A stretch of 7,702 nt of DNA, taken from contig PMCE01000101.1 of the NCBI GenBank assembly GCA_003154025.1, positions 1 to 7,702 of the forward strand. The letters are read 5' to 3'. How positions within the stretch are numbered: position 1 is the stretch's first letter; every line of letters starts with the position of its first letter. The DNA is from Syntrophaceae bacterium. Its GTDB lineage: Bacteria; Desulfobacterota; SM23-61. Shown piece by piece: positions 1 to 6,383 of this stretch. Under the pieces are notes generated by a model. That model was not told the origin of the DNA. It searched no databases and saw only the letters and a program-made list of their open reading frames with translations. A program made the position numbers and the translations under genes.

Positions 1-53
1 GACTTTTCTACAACCAACAGGTTAAAGAAACCTAACTTTAAGGAGGGGTGGTT

Positions 54-1019
54 ATGAAAAAGAGTTTTATTCTACTGATGGTCGTCGCCGCCATGTTTTT
101 CGTCGGCAATGCTTTTGCCCAGGATTACCCTGTCCGACCGATTACCCTCAATGTTGCTTACCCCGCCGGTGCCAGCACGGACGTAGGGGCTCGGATCATC
201 GCGGGGATTGCGGAGAAGGAATTTGGAAAGCCCATCATCGTCGTCAATAAAGCCGGCGCGGGCGGGCAAGTGGGCTGGACGGAATTGGCCCACCAGAAGC
301 CGGACGGATACTATCTGGGCATGATCAACCTGCCGCACCTTCCGTCGGCGATTCTGGACCCGGAGCGCAAGGCGACCTTCAAGGGGGAAGATATCGTCCC
401 CATTATAAGCCAGTCCCTCGACCCCACGACCGTCTCCGTAAGGCCGGACAGCCCATGGAAGACGCTCAAAGAACTGGTTGACGACTGCAAGAAGAGACCC
501 GGCAAAATCGCTGCCGGCATCGTTGGCTATCTCCAGGATGACGAGGTCGGGTATCTGCAGTTGGCCGAGGCTGCGGGCATCCAGATGCGGTTGGTGTATT
601 TTGATGGAGCCGCTCCGGCGATCACCGCCCTTCTGGGCGGCCATGTGGATGTCCTCTTCTGCACGGTGGCGGACAACTACACGCAATGGAAGGCGGGAAG
701 GATGCGCATGCTGACCATCATGGACAAGGAAAGGACCAAGTTCTATCCGGACCTGCCCACCACCGCAGAAGTGGGGTACCCGACGGTGATCAGCGCCTCC
801 ACGCGGGGCATCGCCGGGCCGAAGGGGATCCCTGAGCCGATCCTGAAGAAGATCACGGACACCTTCAAAAAGGCGATGATGACCAAAGAGCACTTGGACA
901 AGCTGGAGGGAGCGGCAATGCCGGTCAAGATTATATACGGAGAAGAGTTCCTCAAATACTACCAGGAAAGCTTCAAGATCTCCCAAAAATATATTGATCT
1001 CGTCCGGTCGAAGAAATAG
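54..1019 (+). CDS. TctC/Bug-family tripartite tricarboxylate transporter substrate-binding protein
   Basis: Periplasmic solute receptor of the Bug/TctC family, which captures small carboxylates and normally hands them to a TctA/TctB membrane pair. The 321-residue product is of normal family length. Residues 1-22 form a signal peptide (KK, hydrophobic core, then AFA before QDYP). Family landmarks are YPAGASTDVGARIIA (36-50), VVNKAGAGGQVG (63-74), PDGYYLG (83-89), the DGAAPAITALLGGHVDV block (184-200), PDLPTTAEVGYP (232-243) and GIAGPKGIPEPIL (252-264). I chose the ATG at 54 because AGGAGG at 41-46 sits 7 bases upstream; a GTG at 48 lies in frame but inside the spacer. No TctA or TctB gene is in the window, and the next gene is convergent, so this is an orphan receptor as far as can be seen. 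The ligand cannot be predicted. Family assignment is secure; the specific role is unknown. Confidence 0.93.
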   Translation: MKKSFILLMVVAAMFFVGNAFAQDYPVRPITLNVAYPAGASTDVGARIIAGIAEKEFGKPIIVVNKAGAGGQVGWTELAHQKPDGYYLGMINLPHLPSAILDPERKATFKGEDIVPIISQSLDPTTVSVRPDSPWKTLKELVDDCKKRPGKIAAGIVGYLQDDEVGYLQLAEAAGIQMRLVYFDGAAPAITALLGGHVDVLFCTVADNYTQWKAGRMRMLTIMDKERTKFYPDLPTTAEVGYPTVISASTRGIAGPKGIPEPILKKITDTFKKAMMTKEHLDKLEGAAMPVKIIYGEEFLKYYQESFKISQKYIDLVRSKK

Positions 1020-1090
1020 AGGATGCCCCCCGGAGAAAATCGGGGGGGGAAAAATAATAAGGCCCTAAAAGGCAGCCTCAAAAAGGAAAA

Positions 1091-1121
1091 AGGGCGTCCC
1101 TGCCGCGGCAGTGGACGCCCT
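1091..1121 (-). terminator. Strong intrinsic terminator after the dynamin gene, possibly bidirectional
   Basis: The arms at 1091-1099 and 1113-1121 are perfect 9-base inverted repeats (AGGGCGTCC / GGACGCCCT). The loop contains the palindrome CTGCCGCGGCAG, which can extend the stem after a one-base bulge. Read on the minus strand, the hairpin comes one base after the dynamin TAA stop (1123-1125) and is followed by a T-rich tail (TTTTTCCTTTTT), the classic Rho-independent arrangement. On the plus strand the tail is only moderately T-rich (CTTATATTCTCT), so it may also stop transcription from the convergent tctC-like gene, about 70 bases upstream. Confidence 0.85.
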
Positions 1122-1122
1122 C

Positions 1123-2850
1123 TTATATTCTCTCCAGCCTCTCTCTCATGCGGTTCATCTCCCCCCGCAGGCCGGCGAGTTTTTCGCCCGTACCCGCCAG
1201 CTTCTCCTTTTCCGTGCGGACAAACCTCGTGTAGGGCGAGATGGTTTCGTTGATGTGCTGCAGGCTGCGGTCGATCTCTTTCTCAAACTGTCCCCGCATG
1301 GACTGAACGAGCTGGGTCCTCAGGGAGGCAATTCTCTCGATCATCTTGTTCTTCCCCTGACGGCGCCGGGCGGGGATGATGAAGAGGCCCACGGCAGCAA
1401 TAAGGCTGGCCATGAGGATCCCGGTGACATCCGCGGCCGCCGTGGTGGCCAGGGTCGTTACCAGCGCTCCCAGGCCCAGAGCGCCGGCCCCCATGGCCGC
1501 CGATGCGGCCACCGTATTCAGGGCGCTTTCGGCGATGGCCTTCGATTCCCGTTCCTTGTCGTACGTATCCACCACCCGGCGGGCTTCCCGGCCCAGGTCT
1601 TCCAGAAGGCGATTCCGGTCGTACCGGAAATTTTCCATCCCCATTTCCCCGATGATCCGGTCTTTGTGTTCCTGGCTCCGCTCCACCAGATACTGGTGGA
1701 TGGCCTGCCACTGGCGCAGGTCGGAATCGATCAGCCAGTCGATCAGTTCGTGCACCTTGCGTTCGAGCCGCTGCGCAACGTCCGCCATCACCTGGCGCTC
1801 GAAATTCTGCTGGATCCGGGTCTTGCTAAAAAGGTCGAATACCCGCCCCAGGCGGAAGGTCTCATCGAAGAAAGCCTGGCCCCGGTTCTCCATTTCCAGG
1901 AGGATGTTGTCCAGGTCCGCCATACGGAATTTAAATTGATGCTGCATGTCCTCGCGGTAGGCGGCGAGTTGTCCCTCCACATCGGACAGCAAGGACACGT
2001 CCGTCCGGAGGAAATCAAGCCGGGATTCAACCACCTGGAGGTACTTTCCCGCCAGGTGATCCCCCACTCCGAGAGGGTTCAGGAATTTCAGCCGGACCCG
2101 GCTGCCTTCATCCAGGGTGCCGCGGATGTACGTTTCCAGGGCTTCGAAACGACTCTGCGGCCAGGCCTGCGGTTCTCCCTGCTTGGCCCGCAGCGCGGCC
2201 CGGGCGCTGACCGGAAAGAGAACGGGGCCGTCTCCCAGAAGCTTTTGGGCGTTCTCCCGTACAAAGGTCTCCACCTGAACGATTTCCCGGGGATTCTGCA
2301 GGATGTCGATCTTGTTGATGACGAAGATGATCTTTTTGCCCCAGTTGCGGATGACTTCCAAAAATCCGCGCTCGCTCTCGGTGAAGGGCCGGTCCGCGGA
2401 AGTGATGAAGAGGACCAGGTCCGAACGGGGCACGAATTGCGACGTGAGGGCTTCGTGATGGCGGAGGATGGCGTTTGTTCCGGGGGTATCGACGATGCTG
2501 ATCTCTTTCAAAAACTCCACCGGGAAAGCCAGAGTGCGGTGCTCGGGGGTAGTTGAGTTCTGTTGGGGCCCATCCCCGTAGCGGAGGATCTGGATTTGCG
2601 TGGTCGTCGGAGTCACCCCTTCTTCCAGGAGCCTCTGCCCCAAGAGAGCGTTGATCACCGCGCTTTTTCCCGAGTTGAACTCTCCCACCACCACCAGGAG
2701 GAAGAGTTCGTCGAGCTGGCTGATGGACTGGCCAAGGGCCTCCCGGTCCCCCGCTTCCATCCCGACCTGCTCCAGCGTCCTCCGCAGATCTTCCAGGGTC
2801 CGGCGCTCGTCTTTCAGGAAGGTTTCCTGCGTTTCGTCCAAAACCCGCAT
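1123..2850 (-). CDS. Bacterial dynamin-like GTPase (dynamin family protein) with membrane hairpin
   Basis: A 575-residue large GTPase of the bacterial dynamin-like family, expected to bind and remodel or fuse membranes using GTP. The GTPase motifs are visible in order: P-loop GEFNSGKS (56-63), switch-I threonines in GVTPTTT (78-84), DTPG (121-124), NKID (179-182) and a PVSA G5-like element (213-216). A long helical middle region (about 265-440) leads to a hydrophobic Ala/Gly-rich double segment (about 444-468 and 474-492) ended by PARRR, consistent with a membrane-inserting hairpin or paddle. A charged C-terminal helix (about 500-575) probably folds back as in dynamin stalks. The ATG at 2850 is supported by AGGAGG at 2855-2860. 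The gene has its own promoter and terminator and no paired dynamin nearby, although bacterial dynamins often occur in tandem. Its physiological role is not deducible from its neighbours. Confidence 0.9.
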   Translation of the reverse strand: MRVLDETQETFLKDERRTLEDLRRTLEQVGMEAGDREALGQSISQLDELFLLVVVGEFNSGKSAVINALLGQRLLEEGVTPTTTQIQILRYGDGPQQNSTTPEHRTLAFPVEFLKEISIVDTPGTNAILRHHEALTSQFVPRSDLVLFITSADRPFTESERGFLEVIRNWGKKIIFVINKIDILQNPREIVQVETFVRENAQKLLGDGPVLFPVSARAALRAKQGEPQAWPQSRFEALETYIRGTLDEGSRVRLKFLNPLGVGDHLAGKYLQVVESRLDFLRTDVSLLSDVEGQLAAYREDMQHQFKFRMADLDNILLEMENRGQAFFDETFRLGRVFDLFSKTRIQQNFERQVMADVAQRLERKVHELIDWLIDSDLRQWQAIHQYLVERSQEHKDRIIGEMGMENFRYDRNRLLEDLGREARRVVDTYDKERESKAIAESALNTVAASAAMGAGALGLGALVTTLATTAAADVTGILMASLIAAVGLFIIPARRRQGKNKMIERIASLRTQLVQSMRGQFEKEIDRSLQHINETISPYTRFVRTEKEKLAGTGEKLAGLRGEMNRMRERLERI

Positions 2851-2870
2851 CTTTCCTCCTTTGCGGGCAA

Positions 2871-2900
2871 ATTATAACACCTCCCTAAAATGAGGGTCAA
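2871..2900 (-). promoter_or_regulatory. Sigma-70-type promoter for the dynamin gene
   Basis: On the minus strand, TTGACC (2895-2900) and a perfect TATAAT (2871-2876) are separated by 18 bases. This is a near-consensus housekeeping promoter. Transcription would start near 2863-2865, leaving a very short leader that contains little more than the AGGAGG ribosome binding site (2855-2860) before the ATG at 2850. The match is by eye; the start site is inferred. Confidence 0.75.
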
Positions 2901-3082
2901 CGCGAAAGCAGGTCCGCGCTTTTGCATTGCAGCCTGCAAACCCTCTCCATCCTTGCGCTTGGAACTCGAATCCGGGAAAAGGATACGCAGATTTTTCAAG
3001 GAGTAGGCCGAGATTGCGGCAATGATGGGTTGAACCGAAGGCCTGGCATCTCCCGCCCCCAATCCCCGCTTGGCTTTTATCG

Positions 3083-4378
3083 CTAGGTATCCCTCCCGGG
3101 ACCGGCGGTCTTTTTTCGTTCCTCGGGGGGACGGTTGGACCGAAAGCTCCAATACAGCAGGAGGTCATACATGATTTTCAATCCCCCGGAGACGAAGAAC
3201 GGAACGCTCTGCCATGCAGCCTGGGCCAACAGGGGCCCGGTGAAGATCGGCGCGAGAGAAGCCCCGGTCGTCCTGGCAACTCCCGTGATCCCCGCGGCCG
3301 CGGAACGCTCATCCGGGCTTACCACGGCCATGGTGTAAGACTGGCGGGTGGGGACGTCCATCTGGGAAATGCTGAAACGCAGCAGCAGGATGGTGATGGC
3401 CAGGGGAAGGTTGGGCATGAGCGGCACCAGGATGAGCAGGATGTTCGAGGGGATGTGGGTAAATACCATCGTCCGAATGAGCCCGATCTTGGAGGCTACC
3501 CGTGCGGCGGCCAAGGCCGAGAGACCGGCAAGGATATTGGCCCCGAAAAAGATGCCCCCCAGCAACGCAGGCTGGACTCCAAACCTGACGTGAAACCAGT
3601 AAGCCATCATGCTCTGTATTATGAATCCGCCCGCGAAGGCGTCCAGGGAGAATAGGGCCGATAATTTGATCACCACCTTCCGGGAACGGTGGAGACCCAG
3701 AAGGCCTTTCTTCTGAACCGGAGAAGCCGATGGATGGACTGATGCAGGTACTTCCACGGCGGGCGACAGCCGGGTGAATAGCCATCCCAGCAGCCCACCG
3801 ATGACCGCATAGCCGATCACCACCAGGCGATAGCTTTCCAGGGCGGCCAGACCCAAAGCCTGCGCGGACTGGGCCAGTCCACCGCCGCACAGCGCCCCCA
3901 GAGCAGTGGTAAAAGAACCCACCAGGTTATACCAGGCAAAGGTTTGGGTTCTCCGATCATCCGACACGATCTGCGTCAGGGCGGCCTGTTCAATGGACAA
4001 GAAAGGTCCCACTTCGTTCCCGCTGGGGCTGATCACCCCGATGGTTGCGGTTAGCAGGAGGAGCCAAAAATTCCCGGTCACGGCGAAAAAGAACCCGGCC
4101 AGGCCCATTAATGCGGAGCCCAGGATGAGCATACGCCGTCTACCGATCCGGTCTGCACGGGTCGTAATTCCCAGGGAAATAACCGTATCGCCCAGAAGGG
4201 TTAGGGTAAGCAGCAGGCCGATCTTGGCTTCGCTCAAGCCGACTTGGGACAGATAAAGGACTAGGACCACGGAGAGAAAGCCATAGGCAAAGAGACGCAG
4301 GCTGCGGGTTATGAAAAGGATGCGGCCGTCCGCATTGAGAGTCCGGAAGGGTTGGAAATCAGGTCGCTTGTCCGCCAT
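3083..4378 (-). CDS. MFS transporter, 12-helix, second gene of a ChrB-domain operon
   Basis: Major facilitator superfamily secondary transporter of 431 residues in the inner membrane. About twelve hydrophobic segments can be picked out (roughly 25-45, 52-70, 84-102, 104-120, 145-165, 185-203, then 237-258, 268-290, 303-320, 322-338, 360-385, 392-412), split by a hydrophilic central loop at about 204-235. The loop between helices 2 and 3 carries the MFS motif A as RADRIGRRRM (74-83). A distinctive SPSGNEVGPFLSIEQAALTQ stretch lies at 117-136, before helix 5. The ATG at 4378 is 8 bases beyond the stop of the ChrB-domain gene, with only a weak GGCGG ribosome binding site, suggesting translational coupling. 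The substrate is unknown; pairing with a ChrB-type protein suggests efflux of a metal oxyanion or related toxicant, but that is inference. No clear terminator was found downstream. Confidence 0.9.
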   Translation of the reverse strand: MADKRPDFQPFRTLNADGRILFITRSLRLFAYGFLSVVLVLYLSQVGLSEAKIGLLLTLTLLGDTVISLGITTRADRIGRRRMLILGSALMGLAGFFFAVTGNFWLLLLTATIGVISPSGNEVGPFLSIEQAALTQIVSDDRRTQTFAWYNLVGSFTTALGALCGGGLAQSAQALGLAALESYRLVVIGYAVIGGLLGWLFTRLSPAVEVPASVHPSASPVQKKGLLGLHRSRKVVIKLSALFSLDAFAGGFIIQSMMAYWFHVRFGVQPALLGGIFFGANILAGLSALAAARVASKIGLIRTMVFTHIPSNILLILVPLMPNLPLAITILLLRFSISQMDVPTRQSYTMAVVSPDERSAAAGITGVARTTGASLAPIFTGPLLAQAAWQSVPFFVSGGLKIMYDLLLYWSFRSNRPPEERKKTAGPGRDT

Positions 4379-4386
4379 ATCGCCGC

Positions 4387-4848
4387 CTATTTAAACGCCC
4401 CTTCACTCTTGCCGGCCCGGATCATTTCCCGGCAATAAGCATAGAGAGCCTCATACACGATCCATTCAGCGGCATTGATCTCATGATCGTTCCGGTAACC
4501 CAGATGACGAAACCCCTCGGCAATCGCCCGCAGGCCGGGTCCCTCCGCCTGCCGATAAAGACGGTTGTCCATATCGGCGCCGTTTACGATCTTCCCTATT
4601 AGAACTAACGCCGGGTCCCTCTCGAGGTTGTATTTTTTGAGGAGGGCTTCGAAAGAACACTCCTGGCCATGGTGTCCCAGTTCCACACCCGGCGCATCGA
4701 AAGGAATTGCCCCCTTTTGTTCCGCCTCTTCCATGACTTTCTCCGCGGGAACGAAGAAGAATTCCGCTTCCGGGTCAATGAATCTCTTGATGAGCCAGGG
4801 ACAGGCCACGCGGTCTACCTTCACCCGTTCCCGGGTAATCCATTTCAT
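4387..4848 (-). CDS. Standalone ChrB C-terminal-domain protein (chromate-resistance-associated)
   Basis: A 153-residue protein matching the C-terminal domain of ChrB, the chromate-resistance regulator/accessory protein. Recognisable features are the start KWITRERVKVDRVACPWLI, with the Cys-Pro-Trp at 16-18, then RFIDPEAEFFFVP (22-34), GVELGHHGQECSF with His59, His60 and Cys64, GADMD (90-94), DHEI (121-124) and the ending ALYAYCR (134-140). The conserved Cys and His residues could bind a metal or redox cofactor. The N-terminal regulatory part of full-length ChrB (about 300 residues in total) is absent, so this is a single-domain member rather than a truncation: it has a good ATG with GGGAGG at 4854-4859. 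It is the first gene of an operon with the MFS transporter. No chrA is in the window, so a role in chromate resistance is plausible but not shown. Confidence 0.85.
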   Translation of the reverse strand: MKWITRERVKVDRVACPWLIKRFIDPEAEFFFVPAEKVMEEAEQKGAIPFDAPGVELGHHGQECSFEALLKKYNLERDPALVLIGKIVNGADMDNRLYRQAEGPGLRAIAEGFRHLGYRNDHEINAAEWIVYEALYAYCREMIRAGKSEGAFK

Positions 4849-4894
4849 CTCTGCCTCCCGTTTTGAAAACCGATGTTCCTCGACGGAAACCTAA

Positions 4895-4925
4895 TTTCTA
4901 ATTTTATTTTACCTTTGGATGTAAA
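4895..4925 (-). promoter_or_regulatory. Weak candidate promoter for the ChrB-domain/MFS operon
   Basis: The intergenic stretch upstream of the operon is markedly AT-rich (about 4890-4945). The best pair I can find on the minus strand is TTTACA (4920-4925) and TAGAAA (4895-4900), with a long 19-base spacer. A small inverted repeat TCTTC-AAG-GAAGA lies just upstream at 4943-4955 and could be an operator half-site pair. Base composition supports a promoter here; the exact boxes are uncertain. Confidence 0.28.
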
Positions 4926-4961
4926 TCGATGAAATAGGATTTTCTTCAAGGAAGAGGACCA

Positions 4962-4999
4962 GAAAAATGGGGGCAAGGCGGGAGAAACAACCTCCCCCC
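4962..4999 (-). terminator. Candidate terminator downstream of the iolB-like gene
   Basis: Read on the minus strand, a G-run at 4995-4999 can pair with a C-run at 4969-4973. Alternatively GGGAG (4992-4996) pairs with CTCCC (4980-4984). The structure is followed by ATTTTTCT. It lies about 100 bases after the stop of the isomerase gene and before the ChrB-domain gene. The stem is imperfect, so this is a moderate-to-weak call. Confidence 0.38.
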
Positions 5000-5102
5000 A
5001 TCTTTCAGGTGGAGAAAGGACGTTGAATTCTTGGGGAACCTTGCGGGCGAGCTGGGGCGTAGTGGAGATCGGGCCCCTGGGCCTGCCGGCTGATCCGGGT
5101 TC

Positions 5103-5894
5103 TCAAAACAGCTTGAACCTCCCGTCAAACTCCGGCTGTACGGTGACCTGGGTAAAAACCCGGTCCTGCTCCTCCCGGACCGCAGCCATCATCCAGAGGA
5201 AGGTGGTAACCGTCCCGGGGGCCGCCACGTTGTAGTGGTATCCTTTCTTGATGGCCACCGCATCCCCTTCCCGGACCATGGCCACGATCTCAGGGCGGTT
5301 GAAATCCCAGTAATTCAAATGGATGGAAAAATTGGGGTCCGGCAGGTCCACGTAGAGATAAATTTCTTCCTTGGCCTCGGAGTGGTCATGGGGGGGCCAG
5401 CTGGTCCAGTTGCCTTCCTTACTCATCGTCACCCCGGCCAGCAGGCGGCCGGCCTTCGTATTCGCCTCTCCGATGAGCGTATGGATGGTCCGGGCATAGG
5501 GTTCAAAGCCCGCCCGGTTGACCAGTTTGGGGTTTTTCAGGACCTCATCAAAAGAAACAAATTGCACTCCGTAATCCTTCGATGCCGGGGCCGAGCACTC
5601 TGCCAGGTCGAAGAACTCCAGGGTGTTGATCCGGCACCGGGTTTGAATGGGTAGGTAAAGAGCATCATATTTTTTCATCTTAAAGCTCCGCCCGTCCACC
5701 TCCACCGTTCCCTCTCCCCGCAGGCAGACAAGACCGGTCTCCTCCTGCCCGGTTTCGAGAATAACCGGGGAATCCCCTCCCTCCAGAACGATTCGTCCAT
5801 ATCTCAGGAATCGAAGCCCGGTGTTCTTCTCGTCAATCCATCTTTTCCGGCCCTTCACCCGATGGGTCTGCTGAAACAGCCAGGAAAGGCTCAT
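5103..5894 (-). CDS. iolB: 5-deoxy-glucuronate isomerase family protein (IolB/KduI cupin)
   Basis: A 263-residue protein of the KduI/IolB family of cupin isomerases. IolB converts 5-deoxy-D-glucuronate to 2-deoxy-5-keto-D-gluconate in myo-inositol breakdown in the cytoplasm; KduI acts on a related pectin-derived uronate. The second cupin half carries the signature GNWTSWPPHDHSEAKEEIY (161-179), with metal-ligand candidates His169, His171 and Glu176, and GYHYNVAAPG (218-227) with His220. The length fits IolB. I start at the ATG at 5894, which has GGAGGT (+ strand 5901-5906) upstream. An in-frame upstream extension to 5993 exists but reads through the repeats and pseudogene remnant ahead of the gene, so I rejected it. 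No other iol genes are in the window; a TRAP receptor gene lies upstream on the same strand. Family is firm; IolB rather than KduI is likely from motif spacing; the true substrate is unproven. Confidence 0.87.
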   Translation of the reverse strand: MSLSWLFQQTHRVKGRKRWIDEKNTGLRFLRYGRIVLEGGDSPVILETGQEETGLVCLRGEGTVEVDGRSFKMKKYDALYLPIQTRCRINTLEFFDLAECSAPASKDYGVQFVSFDEVLKNPKLVNRAGFEPYARTIHTLIGEANTKAGRLLAGVTMSKEGNWTSWPPHDHSEAKEEIYLYVDLPDPNFSIHLNYWDFNRPEIVAMVREGDAVAIKKGYHYNVAAPGTVTTFLWMMAAVREEQDRVFTQVTVQPEFDGRFKLF

Positions 5895-5911
5895 GGTTCC
5901 ACCTCCCAATA

Positions 5912-5932
5912 AGTTTCGAGTTTCAAGTTTCA
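5912..5932. repeat. Three tandem heptamers AGTTTCR
   Basis: AGTTTCG, AGTTTCA and AGTTTCA stand in direct succession just upstream of the iolB-like ribosome binding site. The tract does not belong to either gene. From memory, similar GAAACTTGAAACTCG tracts recur between genes in some deltaproteobacterial genomes; I cannot check that here. Confidence 0.6.
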
Positions 5933-5949
5933 GGCTTTTATTCTCCAAC

Positions 5950-6215
5950 TTTTCCTTATGGCCACCGCTCCCCTTCCTGGAGCAGGGCCACAATTTCGGC
6001 GATGTTGAAATCCCCGTAGTTCAGATGGATGGCGAAATTCAGCGCGGGCATCTTCATGTAAAGCTAAATTTTTTCCTCGGCTTCGGAATGGTCATGGGAA
6101 GGCTACCTCGTTCAGGTCTCTTCTTTACGCATGGTCACTCCTGCCAAGATGCGTCCCGCTTGAACATTTGCTTCTCCGATTTAAGTATGGATTATCCGGG
6201 CGCGGTTCCATCTTC
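5950..6215 (-). pseudogene. Decayed partial copy of an iolB/KduI-family gene
   Basis: Reading the minus strand from 6201 to 5971 in one frame gives a peptide that aligns without gaps to residues 134-210 of the intact downstream isomerase: roughly 50 of 77 positions are identical by hand alignment. The conserved segments include IGEANVQAGRILAGVTM, HDHSEAEE and FAIHLNYGDFN. Four in-frame stops interrupt it, at 6181-6183 (TAA), 6112-6114 (TGA), 6103-6105 (TAG) and 6064-6066 (TAG). Two of these replace the tryptophans of the GNWTSW motif and one replaces a tyrosine. A one-base loss near 5968-5970 then shifts the frame. Both ends are missing: similarity fades upstream of about 6215 and downstream of about 5950. 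The level of divergence suggests an old or diverged paralogue rather than a fresh duplication. No function is expected. Confidence 0.85.
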
Positions 6216-6383
6216 CCGCCGCCGACAGGATTACCGATTCCCCTCGCCTGCGCCGTTGCAACCTGAGTTTTCCGACAGTCCGACCAGGATGTGGATCGTC
6301 AGCCGAAGGCTGACGATCCATCTAGACCAAGGAGCCGAATCATCATGCCGGGGGCTCCGGTCTTCTGAAGGGCCCAACAGAGG
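6216..6383. other. Non-coding stretch between dctP stop and the iolB pseudogene
   Basis: No gene is supported here. The stretch holds the perfect hairpin at 6292-6320 and a weaker inverted repeat, GGAGCC (6331-6336) with GGCTCC (6353-6358), which on the minus strand lies about 25 bases after the dctP stop and is followed by TTGGTCT. Together with the pseudogene remnant, the whole interval from 5895 to 6383 is without an intact gene. Confidence 0.6.
6292..6320. repeat. Perfect 13-bp inverted repeat with 3-base loop
   Basis: TGGATCGTCAGCC (6292-6304) and GGCTGACGATCCA (6308-6320) are exact reverse complements around a GAA loop (TTC on the minus strand). There is no T-run on either side, so it is not a textbook intrinsic terminator. 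It lies 64 bases past the dctP stop on the minus strand. It could be a REP-like element, an mRNA 3'-end stabiliser, a terminator needing other factors, or a mobile-element remnant. Confidence 0.85.

Noticed and set aside
19..41. Alternative small stems (AGGTT/AACCT and TTAAAG/CTTTAA) in the leader of the TctC-like gene, as a switch
   Set aside because: Stems of five to six mostly A-T pairs are too weak to claim a riboregulator.
72..986. Minus-strand open frame of 304 codons opposite the TctC-like gene
   Set aside because: No start signal or domain; the plus strand encodes a complete Bug-family protein with a signal peptide.
1026..1047. CCCCCCG/CGGGGGG hairpin just after the TctC-like stop as a terminator
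   Set aside because: It is followed by A-rich, not T-rich, sequence on the plus strand; the hairpin at 1091-1121 is the better terminator.
1111..2556. Long plus-strand open frame (481 codons) opposite the dynamin gene
   Set aside because: It is antisense to a gene with unmistakable GTPase motifs, has no ribosome binding site, and its product has no recognisable domain.
2814..3152. Small minus-strand frames spanning the MFS-dynamin gap
   Set aside because: They overlap both flanking genes in other frames, lack ribosome binding sites and show no familiar domain.
5912..5932. CRISPR-like repeat
   Set aside because: Seven-base units with no spacers; far too short for a CRISPR array.
5895..5993. 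33-residue N-terminal extension of the isomerase
   Set aside because: It runs through the heptamer repeats and the end of the pseudogene remnant, while the ATG at 5894 has a good ribosome binding site and fits the family length.
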